Source: Mya arenaria
Taxonomy: Eukaryota > Mollusca > Bivalvia > Myida > Myidae
NCBI RefSeq assembly: GCF_026914265.1
Contig: NC_069124.1
Location: 30,732,883-30,796,882 of the forward strand
Length of the DNA stretch: 64,000 nt
Direction: 5' to 3'
This document shows positions 11,862 through 23,501 of this stretch, in pieces. The notes beneath the pieces were generated by a model. It was not told where the DNA came from. It worked only from the letters and a program-made list of their open reading frames with translations, and did no database searches. Position numbers and translations under genes: made by a program. Every line of letters starts with the position of its first letter. The first letter of the stretch is position 1.

Positions 11862-12668
11862 GCATGAGTATAATCCCTGATTAACAGTAAATAAAACAAT
11901 TATTTTTAATATCACATGTCAAAAGCATTATCACATTTGAAATAAAAACTAGATTGTTTACACAGAAAAAAATAAAATAAAAGTTTTTTATAAAAAATAT
12001 GAATGCAATAAATTGCCCATTGAGGGAAGGGTCAAATATAAGAACATTACTCAACTTTTATTAAAACTTTTTTTTCAAACCAAAAGATTTAAGGGGTTTA
12101 CTTCCATTTTCAAAAACTAGTAACTAGTATATTTTTTAAAGCACATTTCAATATCTGCAATATATTTCCATCACATAAGTGTTTCGTTTATAGTATAATT
12201 GTAGAATAAGTCTGTAATTAGAAAATAAATATATAAAAAGTAACAGAAAAAATGCATGATTTTTTTTTTAATTGAAAATGAAAACAAAAGTGAGCCTTAC
12301 AAGTTTCAAATGTTTTATCATTTGAATGTGGAGGGCAACATAAGTGAATGAATAAGTTAATGCTAAAATATATTTAAGGCTTATACTAAGAATAACTAAC
12401 AATCTATTGAAAAAGAATGGATTGAAAGTAACTACTACAGTCATGGTCTTAATTAAGCAGTGTAATGTACATGAGTGTCAAGTTTAGAAGTGGTTAATAA
12501 CTTTCCTGCTTGTACATGAACTAAAGCAAGTACTTTTTGCTTTTGATTGTTTTCCTTTAAAGCATTGATAAAAAATAAAGAAAAATCCACTTATTTGAGG
12601 TTGTCATTTCTGCACACATTTGATTATGGAGGAAAATATCAAAATGCAGTAAAAGTTTAGCTGTTACT
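11862..12668. other. Gene-free AT-rich stretch
   Basis: No exon, RNA or element boundary recognised. It could be 3' UTR or intergenic. Confidence 0.4.
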
Positions 12669-12670
12669 TA

Positions 12671-13029
12671 AAGCTGCACTCTCACAGATTTACTGTTTTG
12701 ACACCTTTTTTAATTTTTTTGTCTTGGAATTAGATTTTTTTGTGTGTGTAAATATCTGCTTACCAGTGATGAAAGACTACTGAGAAAAGGTCAGATCGCA
12801 GATTTTCATATTTCCTATCCAAATTTAATGTTTTATGGCTTAAACCGTTACTAACGGTTTAATAAAAATGCATAAAACATCGTTTTTGGGACGGAAATAT
12901 GAAAAGCTGTGATCTGATCTTTTGTCAGAAGTCTTTTATCATTGGTTTGCAGATATTTACGCAAAAACCTGTTCGTTCGAAGACAAAAAAAAAAGTTGTC
13001 GAAACGTTCAATCTGTGAGAGTGCAGCTT
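12671..13029. mobile_element. Palindromic MITE with TA target site
   Basis: Ends AAGCTGCACTCTCACAGAT and its inverse ATCTGTGAGAGTGCAGCTT are flanked by TA. The arms stay complementary almost to the centre, where ACCGTTACTAACGGT forms a small hairpin. It has no coding content and resembles Tc1/mariner-type MITEs. Confidence 0.82.
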
Positions 13030-13031
13030 TA

Positions 13032-14900
13032 ACATCAGAAATCACAATAAATGAAAAAAACCCAGGTATCGCACATGTCAGAAAATAAATTACATAAAAA
13101 GCTGTTTAATTTCTGATAAAAATAGGATAGAAACTCTATCCCTAAACTATGACAAAAACAGTGCTATTACTTTGATATAAAGTCTTCTTAAGCATATATG
13201 TACAATGTTTTTGTCCTGAGTAATATCCCAAAATATGTCATTATATAAATATTTACCTAAATGTTGACAATATGTACTGTCACACTGGAAGCCATGCAAT
13301 ATTTATTTTATTATACCGAACACAGTTACATTTATATACATATATAAGATTTTTACCATAACACAACTTTCAAGTTTAATAAATTTATTCTGTAATTATT
13401 GTTTGTTCACATTTAATAGCTGTCATTTTGTTGCAAATGTCGTTTAGAAATAAGGCAAACACCGGTTGTAACCAGTTTCACAATACATTTAATAAGCGCT
13501 TACCACCTCAGACTTGGCGAAACCAAAAAAATGCCTATTTTTAGAAGCGCATGCTATGTGGCGTGAGACCACAGTTATTTTTAATATATGTTTCATTTAG
13601 ACACTAACCTGGCTTCTTACTTTAAAACAGTCCCAATTGAAAAACAAGTAACTGGCTGCTGTAGAACAATCCAAGGCACAAAATTTAATAACAAGAAAAC
13701 ATAGGGTGGACTATTGCGTTTTTTCAAAAAACTGAGTAGTAAGACATGACCCTGAGGTCAAAACGGAATAAGGCTACAAACAACCAATTTACACAGGCAA
13801 TGATTTTTACACTGAAAACTATCAGTTTTTGCAATACAGTGTCAAATTATGTTAAGCTCTATGCAAAAATGCCACCTGTTTCTTCTCTTTCATTCAACTT
13901 AAATAAAATATTGATACTTGGAACACAAGCACTCTTTTTTCTATATTCACAAACGGGGGGCAGATAACAGTGGTCTTGAGCCTATTTAAGCAACATTTTT
14001 TCAGAAACAGACTTCAAAACTCCTATAGTTCAACTTAAGGCTATACGCAACACATACTGAAAGTTTGGCAATGATATATTAAACACTAAATGAATGAGAC
14101 AAGTATTAGCACCTGTGGTATTTTCATAAAAAAGCAGAAACAGCCATTTCCCTCAAATGGTAAGCCGCAAACCTTTGAAGAGCCATTATTTCTTTATGCA
14201 TTGGAATAATTTGACAAAGTAAAGTTTTCCTTGTAGCTTTAAATAGTGTCTATAGAACAGACCACAAAAAATGGCCTGCCTACTCTTTTAAGATTTTTTT
14301 CTAAGCAAAATAAGGTTTTCAACTTCATCGGCTTAGTGTTTTATATAAAAAAATGACATAGAGCGAAACTAAAATGCTTCAACTTGTCAAACTTTTTGCT
14401 TTTCTGGTCCACTTATATACAAAGGTAACAGAACTGTTCAGTTTAACAAAAGAAATTTAGTGATCATGTGATTATAGACAGTCTAAACACCACTATATGC
14501 CAAATTGTTTGCTTCTGGGACAAATGGCGCAACAAAGGAAATGGAAAAAAACAACACCAAAACTGAAAGATTCATGAAAACTGCTAGTGTTTTCATTATT
14601 GAGGTGGCTACATGATGTAGAAAATGCAGAGATAGCATTATTATGCCCATTTTAAAAAAACTTTTTACTTTAAGTATCTGTTTTGAAGGCTAGATTTGGC
14701 ATTAAATTCAGTGTACAGCACTTCACCATTGTCTATAAGTTGCTTATTTGCTATAAATCTCACTCTTTGAAATCATTTACACACACACAAGTACTACATA
14801 GTTGACTAACATCTTCATTCTTCTGAAATATTGGATTCAAAGCTGCATCTCCTGGATTCATATTGCAGGACTACCGCCGGGGGAAAAAGCCGCAGCTAGC
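13032..14900. other. Gene-free AT-rich stretch
   Basis: No convincing exon or element. If the speculative minus-strand gene at 14907-16544 is real, part of this may be its 3' UTR. Confidence 0.4.
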
Positions 14901-15225
14901 TGGAGCTTATTGGCACATCATGATCTGCAAGCAAGATACAAAAGCAATGTTTGACACGAATAAAATTTTCTGCCACTACTGTTAAAGTTGGAAAAGGCCT
15001 GTAAACACTCATTTGAGGCATACACTACCTTTTATGTAGTCATAAATGTGATAAATATGCAGAAAAGTTCATGAATTCAAGGATTTTCAGGACAAATTTT
15101 ATGAAATATATAGTCTTTTGGACATTTTGCAATCAGTTTTTAACAACTCAAAGTTTAATCTCATCTTATTGAGTACCCAGATGCATTTTGAAAGCATTAA
15201 AACCAGACATGCTTAGAATTTCTTC

Positions 15226-16544
15226 TTACTTGGAGACGGTATTCTTTTCTCGGAAATCTTTGCCGAGAGCCGGTATGGAAAACCACACAAGACCACATTT
15301 TGACCAGCACTGGTTCTTGTCCTTGAGAATTCCTCTTTGGCTACAGCAACCAGGCTGGCTATTGAAATAAGCAATAAATTCGGGTTTTTAAGACATTTAT
15401 AATGTATTAAGGTTGTTTTTAATGCATGAAGGGAAAAGGCTCTAATCTTTATGAAAGCGGCTCACTTTTTTATTTCTTTTGCCTTGAGAAATGTCAAGTT
15501 TTTCAATGTATAAACTGAATAAATGAATGAATTAATGAATATATATGAATGGTTGATATAATTGATTTATGAATTAATGAAAGGTGGCATTATTTCTTTA
15601 AAATAGGGATCTCATTGTGTTGCTGTGATTGTTGAAGTAGATGTTTTCTTGTCCATAAGCTGAAAATCATATGCACACTCAGTGGTCAAAATTAGCACAA
15701 GCCCACAAGCCCTGCACTGGTAACATTTCTTCCGGGCTTGCTCAAATTCTGAATTTTATACAGCAGGGCTTGTTAAAAAATTGAGGCCAAGCAATAGTAT
15801 AAGAATTCGGGCTTGTTCATCCAAAAATCTAATTTCGATGACTGCACACTAATGCTTCAGTCAATTGTACCCACGCCCCCAACCCCCAGGTCCGGGTGTT
15901 TACCGGGAAAAAGGGCCGTGTTTTAACTTTCCAAGTGGCCCCGCAGGGCCGGGTGACCGCGGTGGTTTTGCCATAGCGCCAAATGTTGCGGAGGTGCGTG
16001 GGCATTTGGCCGGGGTTTAACGATCAGTTTGTTCCTGCAGGGCAAGGATTTTACCCCTGGTTGGCTGGACTAAAAGTCAAAGTCCCCGGCTATTCCCCGG
16101 ACCTGGGGGGCGTGGTTATAATTGAGTGGTGCAAAAATAAAACATCATTCTGCATCAAATGTGTAGTAAGTTTTGATTAATTGCTTATAGAATTTGCAAT
16201 TAATGTAATGTTTGCTCAAAAGAGCAAACAAAATGTGCGAATAGATGCACAATACAAACCAAAGACTAATACAAGTCAGCAGTTTCATTAGAAAATAATA
16301 TTATTATCGAAATGATTGACAAACAACATGAAACAAATTCATTTAGGAATGGAACAAACAGTATCAATGGGCTTATATGACCAAACTTACTCACTTTATA
16401 CTTCAGTTTGGATACAATTTTCCATTATATGATCTTGAAGTGCTTACAAATTTTAGCATGTCTGCATGTTGGCATACACCAAGTACAGATCGAAGGGGTG
16501 GCAGGCGGGCTGTCTGGCTGGTTCATCATCATTTCCTCCCGGGT
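15226..16544 (-). CDS. Speculative cysteine-rich small protein (two exons)
   Basis: Two minus-strand candidate exons join in phase. The first is 16480-16544, acceptor TTTTAAACAG, reading TREEMMMNQPDSPPATPSIC. The second is 15226-15358, reading QPGCCSQRGILKDK, then NQCWSKCGLVW, ending NTVSK and TAA. The cysteine spacing and CW-x2-C motif look protein-like rather than random, but the donor of the first exon (GTGTAT) is weak. No start exon was found, and I do not recognise the family. In the second exon an alternative donor (GTAAGA at 15227) could splice to an acceptor at 14925. A G+C-richer stretch near 18750-19000, with CCAAT and TATA-like motifs on the minus strand, could be a promoter. Confidence 0.25.
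15853..16133. mobile_element. Second complete Harbinger-type GC-rich MITE
   Basis: Left end TGCTTCAGTCAATTGTACCC and right end TATAATTGAGTGGTGCA are inverted copies of each other and match the family at 10911. The left flank is TAA. The interior contains CCAGGTCCGGG and GGACCTGGGG. Confidence 0.75.
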
Positions 16545-17824
16545 CTGTTTAAAATAAGAAAGGAAAATAACAAAACACCTACCCAAACATACATTCATTG
16601 ACACCCTTATAGTATATTCAACATACTCAATTAACACATCTCTGGCCTACCAGTTTAAATTGATGGGATCCAATATTTATTTGAGAGCTGGCTGAAATTT
16701 CAAACAGTAAAAAATATCTCAATATGTTTGAAACAGTAAAAGATTGTTTTTATTGTTTATAAATGTCTATAAATCACCACAAAGCATATATAATATTAAT
16801 AAAAATGTTTGAAATTTTGCTATGCCTATGCTTTACTATATTAGAGCTGGCATTGTAAATGTCTTGTTAATTTTACAAGCAATATCCCTTTTTAAGTAAT
16901 TCATATACAGTAGACTGTGTTTTAAGAACAAATTGAGAAGAAAATATTTCTCGACCATATTCTATCTCAAGTCGAAACAGCTGTTAGGAAGAGTAAATTG
17001 CACACTGCATGAAGAAAAATCACTGATCTACAAGCAATTGTTAAAAACTTCTGAAAAATAATGCAAAAACCGCCACTGTTTTTGTGCTGAACTGATGACC
17101 CCGCATTTTCTGATTATATGCAGGAGAAAAAGGTATTATTAACATTGCTTGTCGGGAGGGGAAATTAATTACTTAAATGTCATTTTTTTCTTAGTAGGAA
17201 AGAGTTTGTCTAAAACTGTCTTGCATGCTTATACATGCCTTCAGCTGAATAATTTTGAAAAGAGGTTTTTTTTTTACCTAAAGAAATTCTGTGAGGAAAT
17301 ATGTGCCAGTTTAAGCGAGATATGTCAATACATTTCATCTCGCCTAAAGGTATCCTTCTGAAAACCTTGTTAAAAAAATCACCGGTAAGACGCTGTAAGC
17401 TCTAGTGTTATCATGTAATTTTGCCAAAATGAAACACTGCCTTTTATGCTTAAACCTCCCCCGGGTTCATAATCTATAATACTCACATTATAGTGCTTGT
17501 TGAAACCAGGTCAAACATGCCACTTAATTTGATGGTTGTCGGGAGGGGAAACCCCTCCGGAACCATCCCCTGTAAATCAAATTATGAATTACTAAACATT
17601 TGATTTCATTGTTTGTGCTGAAGTGCTTTTTCTGTAATTTCATTCATACATCTTTACAGTATCGCTTAAAGTATTCGCGAGTTATCTGCCCCACTCCGCC
17701 ATGACAAAGACATTAATTCAATAAACATTTTTAATTTTTAAACTGGGCTTAATTACACTCAGGTTACCCACAATCGTGGCAGCAGTAAAAGAGCAGGAGT
17801 GCCTACATGCCGGCCTAAATGGTT

Positions 17825-17920
17825 AAAGGGACTGTGTCACAGATCGATGCCAAATTTATGATATTTTTCGACAATTTTCTTTTTTTTCCGCTATTTTATC
17901 ATCTGTGAGACAGCCCCTTT
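17825..17920. mobile_element. Short hairpin MITE
   Basis: AAAGGGACTGTGTCACAGAT and ATCTGTGAGACAGCCCCTTT are near-perfect inverted ends of a stretch of about 95 bp. Confidence 0.75.
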
Positions 17921-17949
17921 AATGGACGGACGAGTCTAGTCTGTGTGAG

Positions 17950-18040
17950 TTGGAACCAGATGCCCGTTTAACTCAGTTGGCAAGAGCGCCGTGCTAGTGT
18001 TCCTGTGGTCGTGAGTCTGAGCCCCATTCCAGGCTCACTT
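17950..18040 (+). repeat. tRNA-derived SINE or tRNA-like remnant
   Basis: An A-box-like TTAACTCAGTTGGCAAGAGCG is followed about 35 bp later by a degenerate B box (GTGAGTCTGAGCCCC). The spacing fits a tRNA promoter, but the T-loop is off consensus and acceptor ends do not pair well. A SINE head is more likely than a tRNA gene. Confidence 0.55.
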
Positions 18041-18203
18041 TTCTTCTCAGGTTTACAATAATCTTGCACAATGATTTTCAATGAAAAACATTCGGTTTTT
18101 TAGATTTAGTTTTTATTACTTAAGTTTTAACATTTTTATTGAATACTTTAATTTTACAATTCAATAAATGAAGTACACAGTCGCACAGTTAACAGTTAGT
18201 TTT

Positions 18204-18273
18204 AGTCATTCTAAAATGCCGTCCAGGACTAACCATCATTAAAAAAAAGCCTGGACGGCATTTTAGAAAGACT
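18204..18273. repeat. Inverted repeat (hairpin) of 24-bp arms
   Basis: AAAATGCCGTCCAGG and CCTGGACGGCATTTT pair across about 20 bp, with flanking AGTC/GACT also paired. Probably a tiny MITE. Confidence 0.75.
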
Positions 18274-18279
18274 ACAGTT

Positions 18280-19045
18280 AGTTTGGCATCTAAAGTGATG
18301 AGTAATAAATTATGACTTGAAGGTCATATCGATTGATGATGTGGATATCGATTGCATCAACTTAGCTTGTTCATTACGTAAAAACCAACGTTATGTCATT
18401 ATGGTGTCCAAACAGCAACGTATGAACGATTGAATTTACAATAACAAGTATAATTCTTAGTTCAACTCACCGTAAAAACAACATTAAATCCGTGTTATTG
18501 CATCATGATATTGATATATGCAAATCATGGTTTACATCAACTGTCGTAAAATGCGCATAATACATTTATCCTAATTATTTAGATATCCGGTTTAGACGGT
18601 ATTTTTTAAGATGTGGGGTAAAGAAACAATTGTTATGACAAACCCTGTTCGTTTTGTATTATTATTGCAGAGTTATGAAATATAATTTCCGGTCAAAAGA
18701 AGTACTCTTTAGACGTGTATTCCTAATAGGTGTTCTCCACTCCTTTTATGGAAGTCCCGAAGGTGGATTGTACATGTACCTCGGGTATTTCCGTATTGAT
18801 TTTCATTGGTTAACGGAGGTCAAACCCCGCCCTAAACATGTACAATTTGCTTGCCGGCATGCACGCGCTTTATATGAACAATGTATGACGAGCTTTTGTG
18901 GTTCTCATTTTCACGGTTCAGTGGTGCCCAAATATTTTAATGCCTATCACTCCGGCAAAAAGGAAGTAGTCCCTTGCATTCTCGTACAAACCGTAAGAGG
19001 GCTTGTACAGACAAACGCGTCTTCAAGCCCGAATTTAACTACTGA
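18280..19045. promoter_or_regulatory. Gene-free stretch with promoter-like composition (weak)
   Basis: 18700-19000 is richer in G+C and CpG than its surroundings. The minus strand has ACCAATGAAAAT (CCAAT-type) and CATAAAAGGAG (TATA-like). A 137-codon plus-strand frame here has no recognisable content. Confidence 0.25.
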
Positions 19046-21365
19046 CATAGATATAATTAAATCTTGATAATACAGTGTTATGGAAAGCACTAGCATACCA
19101 ATCGACTGTACTTGTAAATACATTGAACAGCCACAGTTCACGCTAAAAGTAAAAAAAAAGCACATTACACTTACTTTTCATAACGCATTGTTAACTACTG
19201 CGGGGCCACCTGAAAGGTAAAAAACCAAGGCACCCGCTATCCCCGGTATACATATACTATATATACTATAAATATAGTATATACATTACATGCTAATTGC
19301 GATGTAATTTCAGGCTTGTAAAATATTTAGTTAGAATTACTAGTTGTGGTTTTCTTCAGATGTAAAAAAAGATTTACACTTTCAGACTAGTTTCTCTCGT
19401 ATGACATTCTTATTAGAAATATTTAATAATAATTGAAGTACATTCTTGAGTTTATACTTAATACACTTTATAAATGTAAATATTCATTGTCTCAAGGGCC
19501 GGGCTTAGTATAGCTGAACGTCAAAAAATAACATGAACAAATTGGTTTGTTTCAATATTAGTTTTAGATAAAATACATATGTAAACCAATATAAATAAGA
19601 AAGAAAAACACATATTTTTATAGGCGTATGATTTATTTGTATCCATTTCATGCACACCAACCAGTTTTCCATAATTATACATGTATATGATATGTCATGA
19701 GTCGTCATATAATGCACAATATTTTTTTCAACGAGTTTCACCTATGTGTTTATATTCTAAAATTCTAAAATATCCTTTATTAATATTAGAATGCGTTGTA
19801 AATGCGAACAAAAAATGATATACGTAGCTTTTCTGTTTAAATATGTTACTACATAGAAACTAGGTATGTTTATCAAGGATTGTTAGGTACCTCCTTGGAC
19901 GGTCAGTAAAATGTAAATTTACTTAGGGTTTAAACCAGTGCACAAACCTCACTCTTATCCCAACAATCCTGAATAAAGTAAAAACGGAAAAAGGTAAATC
20001 TTATCAGAGTATGCATTAACTTGAGGAAACTTAATAATACAACACATAATAATACAATAATAGGTAGATCTCAAGTACTTCAATGATTAAGCATCCCACC
20101 TCTATCTGCAGACGGAGGAATACAATTCAGAGTACCTAATGCAAAAACTTTTTAAAGATACGATGCAGTTATTGTTTGAAACTATGAGCATCACACGCAG
20201 TCTGCCTTACAAAATAAAAGGTTTAAGACTGTGTGATCATAGAGTTTCATAATAAAAGGCATCATAGTTCTAAAACTTGGAACAAATAAAAACAACATTA
20301 TCAAAAATTAAAACGAAATATATTAGCTAAACTTTCCTTTTTTATTTACCTAGGACGATCATTAGATTATACAATGAAACTTTAGGCGGGAAAGTTTTGA
20401 TTAATCGATTAAGACAATGTGAACAAGGACTCGTACTTTTGATGTATGATCCCAAATAATAAATCAATCAATTAAAGTGCTTAAATACTCATGTATAACA
20501 AATCAGTCATCTAGATAATTCTATGTGAACAATAATTGTCAAAGGCACATACTCTGTAATCTTGAAAGTGACACTCTTATTCAAAATCAATACATACATA
20601 AGTATAACAAACATCAACTTTCAGTGATAAACCTTTAACTTCTTACTAAATAATGCATTTGAGGAAAATATTTATGACTGATCACAAGATTGTAACCGTG
20701 TATTAAATAGCTGAAACGCAAAAATATTAAATGATTGGTGAATACTAAAAGATTAACTGTGATCTACTATTGTATCGTAAGGTAGTATACCATGTTATCT
20801 GCACATTTCTGTCATATTTAACTCGGTAGCTTTCATAAGAACCATTGTTTTCAACATTTATTCAACCTTTTTAGTAAACAAAACAATTATATTATGTGTG
20901 GTATCTTTGAAGCGGTTAATGTAAACAGTGTTTATATGCATTTTGAAATTTCGGATGTTTCAGCTATCAGCCGATTTAAATAAAGCATATTTTTCATCCA
21001 AAGTCGAAATTTGAAAAATACAATATTCTGAAAGATTTTAATCAAGAGCACACACCGATTTAGTTCTTTTTGGTTTAATCTGCAAGGAAAGTCGGGTTTA
21101 CAATGGGAACATTTTTAATCAGAGTCGACTTTTAAGAAAGGTTCAAAACATTTAGACTCCAACTGCCATATACAACGGGAACTGTTTTAACACATTACAG
21201 TCAATAAGGGTTTCGATTTAAAAGTTATATAACAAAATACGTTGGCTTTTTAGGATTTATCGCGACAAGCAGAACTTGGTACTAATGTTCAATTTCGAAA
21301 ATGGAAATTTACAGAAAACATTTTATAAAAAGGTGCAAGCAGACGTATGATATAAATATGAATCA
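19046..21365. repeat. Segmental duplication, unit A (upstream-flank part)
   Basis: Direct repeat of 34613-37090, starting at the shared AATCTTGATAATACAGTG and ending near 21320 where a third partial unit begins (TATAAAAAGGTGCAAGCAGA, as at 321-340). It has no gene. Divergence from its partner is visibly higher than in the gene part. Confidence 0.88.
20565..20790 (-). repeat. Dispersed repeat family, inverted copy in upstream flank A
   Basis: Inverse of the block at 3290-3520 (GATTGTAACCGTGTATTAAA and ACTCTTATTCAAAATC). Confidence 0.75.
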
Positions 21366-21771
21366 TTAGGGCTTCCGGTTCCGGTGTAAGCAAACGCATA
21401 AAAAAGTGCTCTCCCGATTTAGTTTAAATAATGTGCTTTAAATTGTGAATTAAGCAAAAGTGTTTGGATATTTAGGACAATTAGTGAGTCATCTAACTTT
21501 AGCAGAAATGTCATCGCATTTTGTTAATTGATAGCAGCGATACAGAACATTTAGTAAATCTCTTTGTTTCCACTGTACTTTTGAAAGAGCCATTTTGTGT
21601 CACTTGTAAAAGTGTTCACCTAATATGATTGAAAAATCGTCACGCTTGAATGGACAGCAGAGCGTTTAATGTAACGGGAATTTCACTGCCATTAAATTAA
21701 CGGTTACCAATTACTATCATTATTAAGTACTTAAGAGCTAAACTCGCAGTTAAACGCAACGGCCTGAAAAC

Positions 21772-23445
21772 ATGGATGATACCGACCCAAAGACGTTGAT
21801 AAATAGCAGCTTAATACGTATTAAGCAAGAACGGTGTAACAGTGGGAACCATAATAATTCGTTATGGGACGATGATAGCTGTATCACTGAAGATGAAGAC
21901 TGCTCCCAGACGTTTCTACCCCAACGGGTTTTCCAAGACATTGACAGCAAACTAGCTGGCTTGGCTAAAGACGACTATGTAAGACAGCTATTAAGCGTTT
22001 GTAACAACAATTATCGTCGCATTGACAGCTACAGGAATGTACTCGCCGACAGAGCGCGCGAACAACCCGGATGTCCACAAACCCGCCTTATAAATCGCAA
22101 AACATCCTCGCAGACATCACGAGAACGGAAGTGTGCTATAGACTGCTATGTACTTAACGCATACATCTCCGGAGAGAACACGAAGGATGTTTATGACGTA
22201 TTTGCTAACACTGCCTCTCATGAAACTATCATTATCGACAATGACCTTACGCAGCAAGAAGTTACAAAACCAGATATCCTCGCCTTAGTAACAAACCTAA
22301 GTACTGAAGTTCTGAAAATATCTAAGCAGCAATCATATGACTCTGCGCTTCTCAAAACCATCCATTCTGATGTTTCGAACATTGTGAGTAGTTATAGGGT
22401 TCTGAATGGGACAATGAGAAGTGTGCTAGCAAGATTGCCTGAATCAACTGCAGATTCGCAGTTAAATAAGCTTCAAAATGATGTTAATGGACTGGGGTCT
22501 GCGATTGCCACTGTAAATAAGAGACTTGTAGAGGCTAGCCACGAACTACCCGAGCAGCAACCAAAGACCTACTCAGAGGCTATCAAAAGCCAACCCACGC
22601 AGCAGACGGCCGACGTTACAACAAGCCCGCGCCCCAAATCAGTGACTGCTCATAATGTGTCTTACAGTCCGGTATTAACTGAGAAGAATTGCTTTACGGT
22701 CAATAAGATCATTAACAAGACTGTGTCAAATAATCAGAAGCCGGAAGCTATTGCAAACGTGGTCGATAAACCAGTCAAGACAAGCAGTAGTAACAACGAC
22801 ACTCATGCATATAAACCAGTGGAAAGTGCAGAGCCTCCATCAGCTCCAGCTTCACTGGAACGTCCGCGCGCAACGTCAGGAAAAACAGGGTCCAGTGAAC
22901 ATACCGGTTACACTGCCACCAGAAGGAGAAAGAACGTCTCGTACTACATCGGGAACATTGATCATAGGACCACGGAGAATGATATATACACGTATTTCAA
23001 GGACAACGATGTTTATGTATCCTACATTCGTGTCTTCCATGGCCGATTTGGCTCATCGGCGAAAGTTAACGTGCCAGAGGATCTTGAACCAATTATTGAC
23101 GACGCGTATTTCTGGCATGACGGCATTTCTTACAGAAAATGGAAGTCCAAAGAAGACCATATTCGCGAGCGAACATCAAATATACGCTCGCGGTCCCGTT
23201 ACCAATACCAGCGTAATGACAGTTATGATGGCTACGGTGACTACGAAGATGACAGTTATCACTTTAAATCGGCATCTAGCGATCGGTACCGGTCCGATGG
23301 ATATAGTGACCGCAGAGGACGCATGCGTGACGATACTTGGCATAACCATGATAACAGTTACAGTGACAACCAGGAGCGACACACGTACTGGGATAGACAA
23401 CAACCGGAAAAGGACACTGACGATTGGAATCCTGCATCATACTAG
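21772..23445 (+). CDS. LINE ORF1 protein (nucleic-acid-binding), intact
   Basis: This 557-aa frame is the first open frame of the LINE at 21366-27147 and has no internal stop. The N-terminal third is polar. Residues about 165-265 are helical, heptad-like and probably coiled coil. Residues about 385-465 (SYYIGNIDHRTTENDIYTYF) resemble an RRM-type fold. The C-terminus is rich in R, D, Y and S (RSRSRYQYQRNDSYDGY). ORF1 proteins of non-LTR elements bind element RNA and form the RNP. It ends 56 bp before the ORF2 frame. The start at 21772 is the first ATG of the open frame after about 400 bp of 5' leader. The RRM call is by eye. The intact frame contrasts with the broken ORF2. Confidence 0.7.
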   Translation: MDDTDPKTLINSSLIRIKQERCNSGNHNNSLWDDDSCITEDEDCSQTFLPQRVFQDIDSKLAGLAKDDYVRQLLSVCNNNYRRIDSYRNVLADRAREQPGCPQTRLINRKTSSQTSRERKCAIDCYVLNAYISGENTKDVYDVFANTASHETIIIDNDLTQQEVTKPDILALVTNLSTEVLKISKQQSYDSALLKTIHSDVSNIVSSYRVLNGTMRSVLARLPESTADSQLNKLQNDVNGLGSAIATVNKRLVEASHELPEQQPKTYSEAIKSQPTQQTADVTTSPRPKSVTAHNVSYSPVLTEKNCFTVNKIINKTVSNNQKPEAIANVVDKPVKTSSSNNDTHAYKPVESAEPPSAPASLERPRATSGKTGSSEHTGYTATRRRKNVSYYIGNIDHRTTENDIYTYFKDNDVYVSYIRVFHGRFGSSAKVNVPEDLEPIIDDAYFWHDGISYRKWKSKEDHIRERTSNIRSRSRYQYQRNDSYDGYGDYEDDSYHFKSASSDRYRSDGYSDRRGRMRDDTWHNHDNSYSDNQERHTYWDRQQPEKDTDDWNPASY

Positions 23446-23501
23446 AGTGATCTGCGCTTTTTGATATTTTATATATTTATGTATAGTGTCAAATTTGAAT
23501 T

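Larger units (their letters stand above)
6906..19045. other. 12.1 kb block present only in unit A
   Basis: The block lies between sequences that are neighbours in unit B (34600/34613). It holds several nested transposons, AT-rich tandem repeats, a tRNA-like SINE and a speculative cysteine-rich gene. The third paralogue has the promoter-like segment and the ACAGTGTTATGG segment separated only by a LINE fragment. An insertion into unit A is therefore more likely than a loss from B. Confidence 0.7.

Noticed and set aside
17950..18040. A functional tRNA gene
   Set aside because: The B box is degenerate and the acceptor stem does not pair, so a SINE or pseudogene fits better.
18654..19067. 137-codon plus-strand frame
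   Set aside because: No domain, no splice support, and its 3' end runs into the duplicated flank. The region looks more like a G+C-richer promoter stretch.
22751..23464. 237-codon plus-strand frame within ORF1
   Set aside because: It is a shadow of the LINE ORF1 in another phase, with no recognised domain.
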